DNA from: BOG-908 sp963692875
Lineage (GTDB): Bacteria; Pseudomonadota; Alphaproteobacteria; Acetobacterales; Acetobacteraceae
Length of the DNA stretch: 64,000 nt
Reading direction: 5' to 3'
Assembly (NCBI GenBank): GCA_965198755.1
Contig: OZ240673.1
Coordinates: 682,001 to 746,000, forward strand
The notes under the pieces: generated by a model
What the model was told of the DNA's origin: nothing
Seen by the model: the letters and a program-made list of their open reading frames with translations, nothing else
Databases searched by the model: none
Part shown: positions 51,753-59,902 of the stretch, piece after piece
How the letters are laid out: every line of letters begins with the position of its first letter
Position numbering within the stretch: position 1 is the first letter of the stretch
Program-made: the position numbers and the translations under genes

Positions 51753-51810
51753 CGGGGCCTGCTTCTTGAAAGGAAAACTTTCGAGTTTTGCTGTCTCGGA
51801 GTCTTCTGCA
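51753..51810. repeat. Fragment of the dispersed hairpin repeat
   Basis: A shortened, diverged left half: GGCCTGCTTCTTGAAAGG, then CTTTCGAGTTTTGCTGTCTCGG. It lies 37 bp from copy 12. Confidence 0.5.
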
Positions 51811-51893
51811 GCGTGGCACCGCTGAGCACGAGTTTAGTTTGGGAATTTGACTTGCTCGCCGGTCCAGGATGGCGTCGGCATGGCCGAGCCTGG

Positions 51894-52229
51894 TTACTCC
51901 GGAAGTCGCAGCATGCGCCGCCAGCTCGCACGCGTCTGGGCTGGACGTAGTGCTTCCAAAGCGTCCTTCATGGTTGCGAAGGCGCGCGGGCGGCCCTGCG
52001 GCAATTGCGCGAAAACCGTCGTCGGCGTGCGCCACAGCGTCAGGTTTCGCTGCTCTCGCCCTTGCGGCACGATCACAAGAACCTCCTCGAACTCGGCGCC
52101 GTCCAGAACCTGGTCCGTGGACACGAAAAGCCGAAGCTTCTTTTGCGTGGCCCAGCTGCGAACCAGGATCAGCTCCTCGATCGAGAAAGCGATGGCATAG
52201 GGCGCAGGCGCTGTGGGCTGATGCTGCAT
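51894..52229 (-). CDS. Conserved-looking protein of unknown function
   Basis: 111 residues. It starts MQHQPTAPAPYAIAFSIEEL and contains an ILVRSWATQKKLRLFVSTDQ segment, an acidic loop (LDGAEFEEVLVIVP) and a basic C-terminus (TRASWRRMLRLPE). Predicted alternating strands and helices, no signal peptide or membrane segment. I recall comparable short proteins in Acetobacteraceae without a known role. It stands alone on the minus strand between ruvA and the acetoacetyl-CoA reductase gene. Confidence 0.5.
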   Translation of the reverse strand: MQHQPTAPAPYAIAFSIEELILVRSWATQKKLRLFVSTDQVLDGAEFEEVLVIVPQGREQRNLTLWRTPTTVFAQLPQGRPRAFATMKDALEALRPAQTRASWRRMLRLPE

Positions 52230-52358
52230 TTCGGCGTTCCAAGGCGAGCGGTTGCGAGACCACCATACGTGAGCAGAACGTATCGGTTGCGTGATTGTTG
52301 TCTACAAACATTAAAATCCTCTTACCCGTTACGAGTCGTCAACTGGAGAGTTCATCTG

Positions 52359-52393
52359 CCCCGAGCACAGGTGTGTGTATAGGCGCCTCGGGG
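52359..52393. promoter_or_regulatory. Inverted repeat upstream of the acetoacetyl-CoA reductase gene
   Basis: CCCCGAG and CTCGGGG arms are 21 bp apart, about 78 bp before the ATG. Possible operator or leader hairpin; nothing else supports a specific regulator. Confidence 0.35.
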
Positions 52394-52470
52394 CGTCCGG
52401 GCATGCTTGCCGAATGCAGCGCGCCCGCGTCATATGCCAGCAATTAAAACACTTTGCAGGGGAGTTAACG

Positions 52471-53193
52471 ATGGCACGTGTAGCGCTGGTGACCGGCGGC
52501 ACCAGGGGCATCGGCGCCTCTATCAGCACGACGCTGCACACGGCGGGCCGCACGGTGGTTGCGAGCTACGCAGGCAACGACGCCGCGGCCGAGGCCTTCC
52601 ACACGGAAACCGGCATCGCCACGCTTCGTTTCGACGCGGCCGACTTCGAGGCCTGCCAGCAGGCAGTGGCCAAGATACACGACGAGCACGGCCCGGTGGA
52701 GATACTGGTCAACAACGCCGGCATCACCCGCGACGGCGTGATGGCCAAGATGAGCCGCGACATGTGGGACGCGGTGATCGATACCAACCTCGGCTCATGC
52801 TTCAACCTCTGCAAGCTGACCTTCGACGCGATGCGGGCGGCCAAGTTCGGCCGCATCGTCAACGTGGGATCCATCAACGGCCAGGCCGGGCAGTACGGAC
52901 AGGTGAACTACGCCGCCGCCAAATCCGGCATTCACGGCTTCACCAAGGCGCTGGCCCAGGAAGGGGCCCGTTACGGCATCACGGTAAACGCCATAGCACC
53001 CGGCTACGTGGACACCGACATGGTGCGCGCAGTGCCTGAAGACGTGCTGCAGAAGATCATCGCGCGCATCCCGGTGGGCAGGCTTGGCCGTGCAGACGAC
53101 ATCGCGCGCGGAGTGGCGTTCCTGACCGCAGACGACGCGGACTTCGTCACCGGGGCTACGCTGTCCATCAATGGTGGGCAGCACATGTATTGA
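52471..53193 (+). CDS. phaB: Acetoacetyl-CoA reductase
   Basis: 240 residues from ATG 52471, preceded by GGGGAG. SDR motifs: VALVTGGTRGIGASIS, VNNAGITRDGVMAKM, catalytic Ser in VGSINGQAGQYGQ and YAAAK, and the C-terminal GATLSINGGQHMY that is characteristic of PhbB/PhaB. It makes (R)-3-hydroxybutyryl-CoA for polyhydroxybutyrate. phaA and phaC are not adjacent. FabG is the alternative, but the QHMY ending favours PhaB. Confidence 0.88.
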   Translation: MARVALVTGGTRGIGASISTTLHTAGRTVVASYAGNDAAAEAFHTETGIATLRFDAADFEACQQAVAKIHDEHGPVEILVNNAGITRDGVMAKMSRDMWDAVIDTNLGSCFNLCKLTFDAMRAAKFGRIVNVGSINGQAGQYGQVNYAAAKSGIHGFTKALAQEGARYGITVNAIAPGYVDTDMVRAVPEDVLQKIIARIPVGRLGRADDIARGVAFLTADDADFVTGATLSINGGQHMY

Positions 53194-53245
53194 GCCCGAA
53201 CTCGCCGCCGAAGAAGGTTAAGTCAAGAAATTACCTTGCAAAGCG

Positions 53246-53425
53246 TCAGTTTGGCGGATTCATCACACCGATCTTGAGGTAAATCTGCTGAAACACTCCA
53301 CCCAGATAGTGGAACTCACCCACCATTACCAGACCGAAGCCAGCTGCGATGAGCCCATATTCTAGGGCAGAGGTGGCCTTCCGGTCGGCAAACAGGCTGT
53401 TCGAGTTCTGCATGATACTACGCAT
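53246..53425 (-). CDS. Flp-family type IVb pilin
   Basis: About 59 residues. DRKATSALEYGLIAAGFGLVMVGE is the class hallmark: the prepilin peptidase cleaves before the hydrophobic stretch, and the Glu five residues in (ALEYG) is the conserved Glu5-like residue. The start is either ATG 53425 or an ATG four codons later. Flp pilins are normally encoded in a tad/cpa locus; none of the assembly genes is here, so this is an isolated pilin gene. Upstream DNA (53426-53585) is unusually AT-rich and holds its presumed promoter. Confidence 0.75.
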   Translation of the reverse strand: MRSIMQNSNSLFADRKATSALEYGLIAAGFGLVMVGEFHYLGGVFQQIYLKIGVMNPPN

Positions 53426-53587
53426 GATGACACCCCATACATGGACCATGACATTATTGCAATGATTATAAAACTCCAGTTAACAGCTTCGAAACCCTAG
53501 TCACTGACAGGCAAGCCAATCGGTCCTATCTTTGGAAGACGAAAGACTTTAGTTTTCTTTAGTATAAACTGATGGAAGCGCCGCAAT

Positions 53588-53633
53588 AGCAGAGACAAAA
53601 GCTGTTTACTGTTTCCAAAAAGCAAGCCTGTCT
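53588..53633. repeat. Fragment of the dispersed hairpin repeat
   Basis: Right-half remnant: AGCAGAGACAAAAGC followed by a broken CTG...AGCAAG arm. Confidence 0.5.
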
Positions 53634-53710
53634 AGTCGAGAAGTCAATCCAAAACTTTCATATGAATGCAAGACTCAAGCATCTCATCGGACATCTCGGA
53701 CTTTCCGGCG

Positions 53711-53770
53711 AGCGCGACAGCGGAGACAAAAGTTTTTTGGTTCTTTTTCAAAAAAGAACTGCTTGCTTTC
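53711..53770. repeat. Dispersed hairpin repeat, right half (copy 13)
   Basis: GCGACAGCGGAGACAAAAG followed by a GTTC/GAAC hairpin and TGCTTGCTTTC. It ends eight bases before the stop of the manC/algA-type gene. Confidence 0.8.
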
Positions 53771-53778
53771 GTAACCTC

Positions 53779-55242
53779 TCAGCTCCGCCCGTAAGTATCC
53801 TCCAGCCGCACAATGTCGTCCTCGCCGAGGTACGCTCCCGACTGCACCTCGATCAACTCCAGCGGAATGCGGCCCGGGTTCTCCAGCCGGTGCACGCAGC
53901 CGAGCGGAAGGTAGATGCTCTCGTTCTCCCGCACCATCACCTGGTCCTCGTCGCGCACCACCATTGCGGTGCCGGCGACCACCACCCAGTGCTCGGCGCG
54001 GTGGAAGTGCTTCTGCAACGACAGTTTCTCGCCTGGCTTGACGACGATGCGTTTCACCTGGAACCGGTCGCCGTTGATCAGGCTTTCATAGAAACCCCAG
54101 GGCCGGTAGGCGCGGTTGTGCGAGGCCGCCTCGTGGCGCCCGCTCGCGCGTAGCCGTTCGACCACGCGCTTGACGTCCTGCGCGCGGTCGCGGTGCATCA
54201 CCAGCACGGCGTCCTCGGTGGTCACCACCACGGTGTCGTCCAGGCCCACCACCGCGGTCAGCATGCCGTCGCTGCGGGCGTAGCAGCGCCGCGTGTTCTC
54301 CAGCAGCACGTCGCCGAGGCTGACGTTGCCGGCCTGGTCCTTGGCGCCCAGCTCCCACAGCGCGTTCCAGCTACCCACGTCGCTCCAGCCGAGGTCGGCA
54401 GGCACCACGGCGGCGTGGCTGGTGCGTTCGGCCACCGCGTAGTCAAGGCTGATGTTGGGGCAGGCTGCAAACGCGGTGCGGTCCAGCCGGCAGAAGTCGA
54501 GGTCGCTGCTGCGGCCGGCGACGGCGGCGCGCACCGCTTGCAGCACCTGCGGCGCGTAGGCCTCCATCTCCGCCAGCAGGGTGGCGGCGGTGAAGACGAA
54601 CATGCCGCTGTTCCACAAATGCCGGCCGTCGGCGACCAGGCGCGCGGCCGCAGCGGCGTCCGGCTTTTCCACAAAGCTTGCCAGCGCGTGCACGCCGGCG
54701 GTTCCGGCCAGTTCGGGCCCTACCTCAATGTAGCCGTAGCCGGTCTCCGGCCCGGTGGGCTTCATGCCGAAGGTGACGAAGCGGCCGGCGCGCGCGGCGG
54801 TCACTGCACGGCCCAGCGCCTCGGCCAGCGCGTCTGTGCGGGTGATCGACGAGTCGGCTGCCATCATCCACAGCACGGCATCGGGCTCGGTCTCGGCTAC
54901 CAGCAGGGCAGCGGCGGCGATGGCCGGGGCGCTGTTGCGCCCGCACGGCTCCAGCACGATGCGGGCGCCCACTATGCCCGCCTCGCGCAGCTGCTCGGCA
55001 ATCAGGAAGCGGTGCTCCTCGTTGCACACCACCACCGGCGGGGCGAAGCCGGCGCCGGTGGCCCGCAGCGCGGTCTCCTGAATCAACGTCCGGTCGGAGA
55101 CCAGCGGCCAGAGCTGCTTGGGGAAGCTCTCGCGCGAGACCGGCCAAAGCCTGGTGCCCGAGCCGCCGGAGAGGATGATGGGTACCACCAGTCCCGTGCT
55201 CGCCATGGTCCCTGCCAAGTCCAGCTTGCCGTGTTCGTCCAT
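53779..55242 (-). CDS. Mannose-1-phosphate guanylyltransferase / mannose-6-phosphate isomerase
   Basis: About 487 residues. ATG 55242 is preferred because GGAGGG lies five bases upstream. The N-terminal nucleotidyltransferase domain has PIILSGGSGTRLWPVSRESFPKQLWPL and the FVEKPD motif. The C-terminal cupin isomerase domain has RPWGFYESLINGDRFQVKRI and LQKHFHRAEHWVVVAGTA. Such bifunctional ManC/AlgA/XanB proteins make GDP-mannose for exopolysaccharide or LPS. It is divergent from the M20 amidohydrolase gene. The polysaccharide-type genes 4-8 kb downstream may use its product. Confidence 0.92.
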   Translation of the reverse strand: MDEHGKLDLAGTMASTGLVVPIILSGGSGTRLWPVSRESFPKQLWPLVSDRTLIQETALRATGAGFAPPVVVCNEEHRFLIAEQLREAGIVGARIVLEPCGRNSAPAIAAAALLVAETEPDAVLWMMAADSSITRTDALAEALGRAVTAARAGRFVTFGMKPTGPETGYGYIEVGPELAGTAGVHALASFVEKPDAAAAARLVADGRHLWNSGMFVFTAATLLAEMEAYAPQVLQAVRAAVAGRSSDLDFCRLDRTAFAACPNISLDYAVAERTSHAAVVPADLGWSDVGSWNALWELGAKDQAGNVSLGDVLLENTRRCYARSDGMLTAVVGLDDTVVVTTEDAVLVMHRDRAQDVKRVVERLRASGRHEAASHNRAYRPWGFYESLINGDRFQVKRIVVKPGEKLSLQKHFHRAEHWVVVAGTAMVVRDEDQVMVRENESIYLPLGCVHRLENPGRIPLELIEVQSGAYLGEDDIVRLEDTYGRS

Positions 55243-55328
55243 CCGGCCCTCCAAGCCACGCGTCGTGCTTGCCAGTGCGGCCCGCCTGGCTTCAAGCTAG
55301 CCCATTGTGCAGAGCGGGAGCCAGGGTC

Positions 55329-56507
55329 ATGGGCCACATCAACGATTTCGGGTCCGCCATAGGCCGCCTGGCGCGCGAGGCCGAGCCGGGGCTGATCGAG
55401 ATACGGCGCGACCTGCACGCCCACCCCGAACTCGCCTTCGAGGAACACCGCACCGCCGGCCTGATCGCCCGCGAGCTCGGCCGGCTGGGCATCGAGCACC
55501 GCACCGGCGTGGGCCGCACCGGCGTGGTCGCTCACATCCAGGGCGCCCGGCCCGGCCCTACGCTGGTGGTCCGCTGCGACATGGACGCGCTGCCGATCGA
55601 GGAGCGCACCGGCCTGTCGTTTGCCAGCGAGACCCCTGGCAAGATGCACGCCTGCGGGCACGACGTGCACAGCTCCACCCTGCTGGGCGTGGCCTCCATC
55701 CTGGCCAGCCTGGCGCCGGAGCTGGCCGGCAGTGTGCGCTTGGTGTTCCAGCCGGCCGAGGAGGTGCTGGGCGGGGCGGCCGCGATGATCGACGAGGGCG
55801 TGCTGGAGGGCGTGGACATGGCACTCGGCTTCCACAACCACCCGGAGATACCGGTGGGCCAGTTCGGCGCCGTGCGCGGTGCGACCTACGCCGCCTGCGA
55901 CCGCTTCCGCCTGGTCGTACGCGGCACCTCCGGCCACGCCGCCTACCCGCACACCACCGTGGACCCGATCATGGTGGCGGCCCACCTGGTTGGCTCGCTG
56001 CAGACCATCGTCTCGCGCGAGGTGAACCCGCTGGCCCCCTGCGTGGTGACGGTGGGCGCCATCCACGCCGGCACCGTGCACAACATCATCCCCGATTTCT
56101 GCGAGCTGCTCGGCACCATCCGCACGCTGTCGGCCGACACCAGGGCGCAGGCCGAGGCTGCGCTGCGGCGAATCTGCGCCGGGGTGGACGCGACGTTTCG
56201 CACCAGCACCGAGGTGAATTGGGTGGTGGGCGTGCCGCCGACGGTCAACGCGGACGAGGTTCTCGACACCGGCGTCGCCGCGGTGCGCCGGCAACTGGGC
56301 GACGTGTTCGCCGCGTGCGAGCCGAGCATGGGGGCGGAGGATTTCGCGATGTTCGCGGCGCGGGTGCCTAGCTTCGTGTTGCGGGTAGGATCGGGGGCTG
56401 CGGGGCGGGCGGACCACCTGCATAATTCGGATTACCAGCCGGATGAGGCTTGCATTGCGTTGGGGGCGCAGGCGCTTGCGCGGGCGGCGGTGGAGTTGTT
56501 GGCGTAA
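55329..56507 (+). CDS. M20D-family amidohydrolase (hippurate hydrolase-like)
   Basis: 392 residues from ATG 55329. Metal-site motifs include HACGHDVHSSTLLG, FQPAEEVLGGAAAMIDEG, GFHNHPEIPVGQF and, near the C-terminus, the metal Glu in MGAEDFAMF. DMDALPIEE is typical. Family members hydrolyse N-acyl amino acids, hippurate or IAA conjugates with two metal ions; the substrate here cannot be deduced. Its stop is followed at once by repeat copy 14. Confidence 0.9.
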   Translation: MGHINDFGSAIGRLAREAEPGLIEIRRDLHAHPELAFEEHRTAGLIARELGRLGIEHRTGVGRTGVVAHIQGARPGPTLVVRCDMDALPIEERTGLSFASETPGKMHACGHDVHSSTLLGVASILASLAPELAGSVRLVFQPAEEVLGGAAAMIDEGVLEGVDMALGFHNHPEIPVGQFGAVRGATYAACDRFRLVVRGTSGHAAYPHTTVDPIMVAAHLVGSLQTIVSREVNPLAPCVVTVGAIHAGTVHNIIPDFCELLGTIRTLSADTRAQAEAALRRICAGVDATFRTSTEVNWVVGVPPTVNADEVLDTGVAAVRRQLGDVFAACEPSMGAEDFAMFAARVPSFVLRVGSGAAGRADHLHNSDYQPDEACIALGAQALARAAVELLA

Positions 56508-56510
56508 GGC

Positions 56511-56655
56511 AAGGAAGCAAGCGCTTCTTTTTGGAGAAGAAGAAGCAAAAAGCTTTTGTCTCGGCTGTCGCGGTTTAGTCCTGAAATTTCAGCCGTCCGC
56601 GACAGCAGAGAATAAGAGTTTTTTGGTTCTTTTTTCAGAAAAGAACTGCTTTCTT
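56511..56655. repeat. Dispersed hairpin repeat, copy 14 (enters the 3' end of the convergent gene)
   Basis: Full copy between two convergent genes. The left hairpin is CTTC/GAAG and the right one GTTC/GAAC. Its right end overlaps the last codons of the Rieske/FAD reductase gene (stop at 56635-56637). Confidence 0.88.
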
Positions 56656-58185
56656 GAGGTCCTCCAAGCTCCACTCCCGCCGGTCTGTCATCAACCCGAT
56701 CGCCGCAGCTGCCTGCTTATCCCGCCCCCAAGCCGCCAGCGCGTCCACGCGCCCGTCCTTGACGTAAAACGCGGTGAACTCCGGCGTATCCAGGTCGCCG
56801 TCGATTACCACCTCGTCCCACTCTTCCGCGTGGCCGACGTAGTCCAGCCGTTTCATAAAATGGATGGTCCAGAAATACGGCACCGCGTCGTAGGTGACGG
56901 CGCCGCCCAGCATGTTGGCGGCCGCGACGCGTCCGTGCTGCTCGGCCACGCGCCAGTGTTCCACGCGGATCGGGGCGCCGTCGCCGCATTGCGGAAACGC
57001 GGCGATGTCTCCGGCCGCATAGACGCCGTCTGCCGCCCGCAAGCGTGCGTCCACCTCCACCCCGCCGTCGCGGCGCAGGTTCATCCCCTGCAGGATGTCG
57101 GTGGCCGGCGAGATGCCCGAACCCACCACCACCAGGTCTGCGTCCAACGTGCCGCCGCTCTTCAGCCGCACACGTGACACACGCTGGTCGCCCTCGAACG
57201 CGGCGACCTCCTCGGCCAGCCGGAAAACGACGCCCTGGCGTTCGTGCACGCGGCGGAACGGGTCGCCCACCTCGCGGCCCAGCTGGCGCTCGAACGGTGA
57301 TGCCTGGGGCGCCACCACGGTCACCGCCAGCCCGCGCTCCCGCAAGCTGGCCGCGGCCTCCATCGCGATGAACCCGGCGCCGGCGACCACCACCGAGCGC
57401 GCGCTTTCCGCCGCCGCGGCGATCGCTTCGGCGTCGGCCGCCGAGCGAAGCAGGTGCACGCCGGCCAGGTCCTCGCCAGGCACGCCCAGCTTGCGCGGCG
57501 TACCGCCGGTGGCCACCAGCAACGCGTCGTAGGCCAGCGTGGGCGTGCCGCCGTCGCCGAACACGACCGTGCGCGCCGCAGTATCGACTCGGCTTACCCG
57601 CCGCGTCATCCGCTCGATCGCGTGTCGGTCGTAGAACGCCTGGTCCTGCAAGGGAGTCTTCTCGCCGCCCTGCTTGCCGGACAGCGCGTATTTGCTCAGC
57701 ACCGTGCGGTCGTAAGGCAGCTTGTCCTCCTGGCCGATCATGACGATGCGGCCGCCGAACTCCTGCTCCCGCAGCGCCTGGGCCGCGGCCGCACCGGCCG
57801 CACCTGCACCCACGATCACCATGCAGCGCTGGTCGCCGACGTCGTCGTGGGCGGGGTCGGTGGAGATGCGCTCGGACTCCTCGCCGATGGTCACCATCAG
57901 CCGGCCGTTCGTCGCGTGCACATCGTAGCGCGGCACGTCGTCCAGCGCGGGCGGTTCCAGCCGCTTGCCGGTGGTCAGGTCGAAGGCGGCCTTGTGCCAC
58001 GGGCAGATCACCGCGCGGCCGTGCAACACGCCCTCGTTGAGCGGGCCGCCGGCGTGCGGGCAGGTGTTGCCGATGGCATGGCAGGTGCCTTCGACGCGGG
58101 CTAGCAGCAGCTTCTGGCCGCCGAGCTCGACGGCGCGCATGCTGCCTTCGGTGAGGGTGTTCTCTGGTCCGGCGTCGTATTCCAT
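56635..58185 (-). CDS. Rieske-domain FAD/NAD(P)H oxidoreductase (AIF-like ferredoxin reductase)
   Basis: 516 residues from ATG 58185. An N-terminal Rieske [2Fe-2S] domain has TCPHAGG (C42, H44) and VICPWHK (C61, H64). The pyridine-nucleotide-disulfide oxidoreductase part has FAD fold MVIVGAGAAGAAAAQALRE (about 122-140), NAD fold SVVVAGAGFIAMEAA and the second FAD segment DGVYAAGDIAAFP. The partner that accepts the electrons is not nearby. The final residues KKAVLF come from repeat copy 14, so the native C-terminus seems to have been replaced. Repeat copy 15 lies 19 bp upstream of the start. Confidence 0.9.
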   Translation of the reverse strand: MEYDAGPENTLTEGSMRAVELGGQKLLLARVEGTCHAIGNTCPHAGGPLNEGVLHGRAVICPWHKAAFDLTTGKRLEPPALDDVPRYDVHATNGRLMVTIGEESERISTDPAHDDVGDQRCMVIVGAGAAGAAAAQALREQEFGGRIVMIGQEDKLPYDRTVLSKYALSGKQGGEKTPLQDQAFYDRHAIERMTRRVSRVDTAARTVVFGDGGTPTLAYDALLVATGGTPRKLGVPGEDLAGVHLLRSAADAEAIAAAAESARSVVVAGAGFIAMEAAASLRERGLAVTVVAPQASPFERQLGREVGDPFRRVHERQGVVFRLAEEVAAFEGDQRVSRVRLKSGGTLDADLVVVGSGISPATDILQGMNLRRDGGVEVDARLRAADGVYAAGDIAAFPQCGDGAPIRVEHWRVAEQHGRVAAANMLGGAVTYDAVPYFWTIHFMKRLDYVGHAEEWDEVVIDGDLDTPEFTAFYVKDGRVDALAAWGRDKQAAAAIGLMTDRREWSLEDLKKAVLF

Positions 58186-58203
58186 GGGGTGGGGAACGCA
58201 GGA

Positions 58204-58296
58204 GAAGCAAGCAAGGCCTTCTTTTTTGAAAAAAAGAAGCAAAAAACTTTTGACTTCGCTGTCGCGCGCTCGACGGCCGGCGCGCGACAGCGGCAA
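58204..58296. repeat. Dispersed hairpin repeat, copy 15 (left half and centre)
   Basis: CTTC/GAAG left hairpin and a strong central stem (CGCTGTCGCGCG / CGCGCGACAGCG). The right arm is missing; a right half (copy 16) lies 430 bp on. Confidence 0.85.
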
Positions 58297-58723
58297 TGCA
58301 CGGTGAGATGTTGCAAAATTGAGTGCTTGTAGGAGTGATCCGAAGCCCTTGCCGGCCCAAGACGGTGGCAGGCGGGTCTTTCTTGATCGTCCGTTTGAAA
58401 AGTCGCTTGGGCGACGATCTGACGCGGCTTTTACGCTCCGTTGCTCGAAACCTACGCCAATGGTTCACCAGGCAGACTTCTTTATGAACACTGACAAGAT
58501 CCAAAAAACCCTCACGCTTTAGGGGTACGTTGCCGAGCCTGCGCGATAGCCTAAGAAGTCTTTTGTTTCTACAAGACAATGAAACTTGCCTCGCCACCGT
58601 TCTCGACGATCGAGTGGTTGAGCAATACCGCAATATCTTCTTTCCACGAGAAGCAGCAGGAATGCGCTATGAGCGCTGTCGCGGGAAGCTGAAACAACGC
58701 GCGTCACCACGCCAAAGCCCACG
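58297..58723. other. Intergenic region without a recognised gene
   Basis: It lies between repeat halves 15 and 16. Open frames here are short and motif-free, and base composition is lower in GC than the flanks. The two halves could be one copy split by inserted DNA; no terminal repeats of an insertion element were seen. Confidence 0.4.
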
Positions 58724-58771
58724 AGAACAAAAGTTTTTTGGTTCTTTTTTTCAAAAAAGAACCGCTTGCCT
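58724..58771. repeat. Dispersed hairpin repeat, right half (copy 16)
   Basis: GAGAACAAAAGTTTTTTGG and a GTTC/GAAC hairpin, ending GCTTGCC. It lies about 25 bp after the stop of the glycosyltransferase gene. Confidence 0.85.
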
Positions 58772-58795
58772 TACCTGCCTTTTCTCCGCTGACAG

Positions 58796-59902
58796 TCATG
58801 CCAAAGCTGACCCATGTCGCTTGACGTCCAGCACCTCCGCCCATCGTCCGAACATCGCCGCCTCTCCGTACTCCGCTGCCGCCTTCGCCCGGTTCGCCGC
58901 CCCGATCGTGCGAAGGTCGCTCCCGAGCAGCGCGCGCAGGCCCTGGGCAAAGGCGCCGTCGTCCACCCCGGTCACGAACGGCGTGTTCTGCGCGGCCACC
59001 ATCGCGCGCACGTCGCCGACGTCGGTGCACAAGGCTGGCAGGCCGCTCGCCATCGCTTCGAGCAGGGAGAGCGGCATCTGCTCGGTGTCCGACGACAGGG
59101 CAAAGGCGTCGAAGCTTGCCAGCCAGCGGTCCGGCTCGGTGCTGTGGCCGGCGAAGTGAGTGCGCTCGGCGATGCCCAGCGTGTGCGCCAGTGTTTGCAG
59201 GCCTGCGCGTTCGGGCCCGTCGCCGACGATGACGAGGCGGGGGCGCTGGGCAGGGTCCAGGGCGGCTGTGGCACGCAGCAGGCGCGCGATGTTCTTCTCC
59301 GGGCGCAGCGCGGCGATGGTGCCCAGGACGGGACCCTCGCCGGGCGGCAGCGCCATGGGCCTCGCGGCGCGGAAGCGGGTCAGGTCGATGCCGTTGGGGA
59401 TGTGGTGCAGCTTGCGCGGCGACAGGCGCCAGACACGCTCGGCGAGGCGGCGCAGGTTCAGCGAGGGCAGCACCACCTCGCTGCCGCGTAGCACCAGGCG
59501 GCGCGCCAGCACGCGGCGGCGTATCTGGGTGCTGCGTTCCTCCGGGCCGAACCCGTCTTCGGCGTGCACGTGGCGCAGCCCCGCCAGCCGCGCGCCCAGC
59601 GCCCACTCCAGCGCGCCCCAGTTGCTGGTGACGACGCAGTCCGGCCGTTCGGCGGCCAGGACGGCGCGGGCGGTCGCGACGGCCCTTAGTGCGGCGCCGC
59701 GGGCGTGGCCAGCGTCGGGGAAACGCACGTCGAGGCCAGCGTCGAGCTTCTCGCGGCAGGCGGTATCGCCGTTGAGCGAGATCACCACGTGGTGGCAGGC
59801 ATCGCCCAGGTGGTTCGCCAGGGATGCGAAGCGGACCTGCGCGCCGCCGACGCCGAAGCCGGGAAACACCCAGGCCAGAAGGGGCCTGTCACGCTGGCTC
59901 AT
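58796..59902 (-). CDS. Group 1/GT4-type glycosyltransferase
   Basis: 368 residues of GT-B fold. N-terminal PGFGVGGAQVRFASLANHLG is the typical acceptor-domain loop. The donor domain has LGTIAALRPEKNIARLLRA, RLVIVGDGPERAGLQTLA and the EX7E-type SSDTEQMPLSLLEAMASGLPALCTDVG. The start overlaps the stop of the asparagine-synthase-like gene (ATGA, 59899-59902), so both belong to one polysaccharide operon. Sugar and acceptor unknown. Confidence 0.88.
   Translation of the reverse strand: MSQRDRPLLAWVFPGFGVGGAQVRFASLANHLGDACHHVVISLNGDTACREKLDAGLDVRFPDAGHARGAALRAVATARAVLAAERPDCVVTSNWGALEWALGARLAGLRHVHAEDGFGPEERSTQIRRRVLARRLVLRGSEVVLPSLNLRRLAERVWRLSPRKLHHIPNGIDLTRFRAARPMALPPGEGPVLGTIAALRPEKNIARLLRATAALDPAQRPRLVIVGDGPERAGLQTLAHTLGIAERTHFAGHSTEPDRWLASFDAFALSSDTEQMPLSLLEAMASGLPALCTDVGDVRAMVAAQNTPFVTGVDDGAFAQGLRALLGSDLRTIGAANRAKAAAEYGEAAMFGRWAEVLDVKRHGSALA

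Noticed and set aside
58530..59159. Plus-strand frame across repeat copy 16 and the glycosyltransferase gene
   Set aside because: It mixes intergenic DNA, repeat and antisense glycosyltransferase sequence, with no signature.
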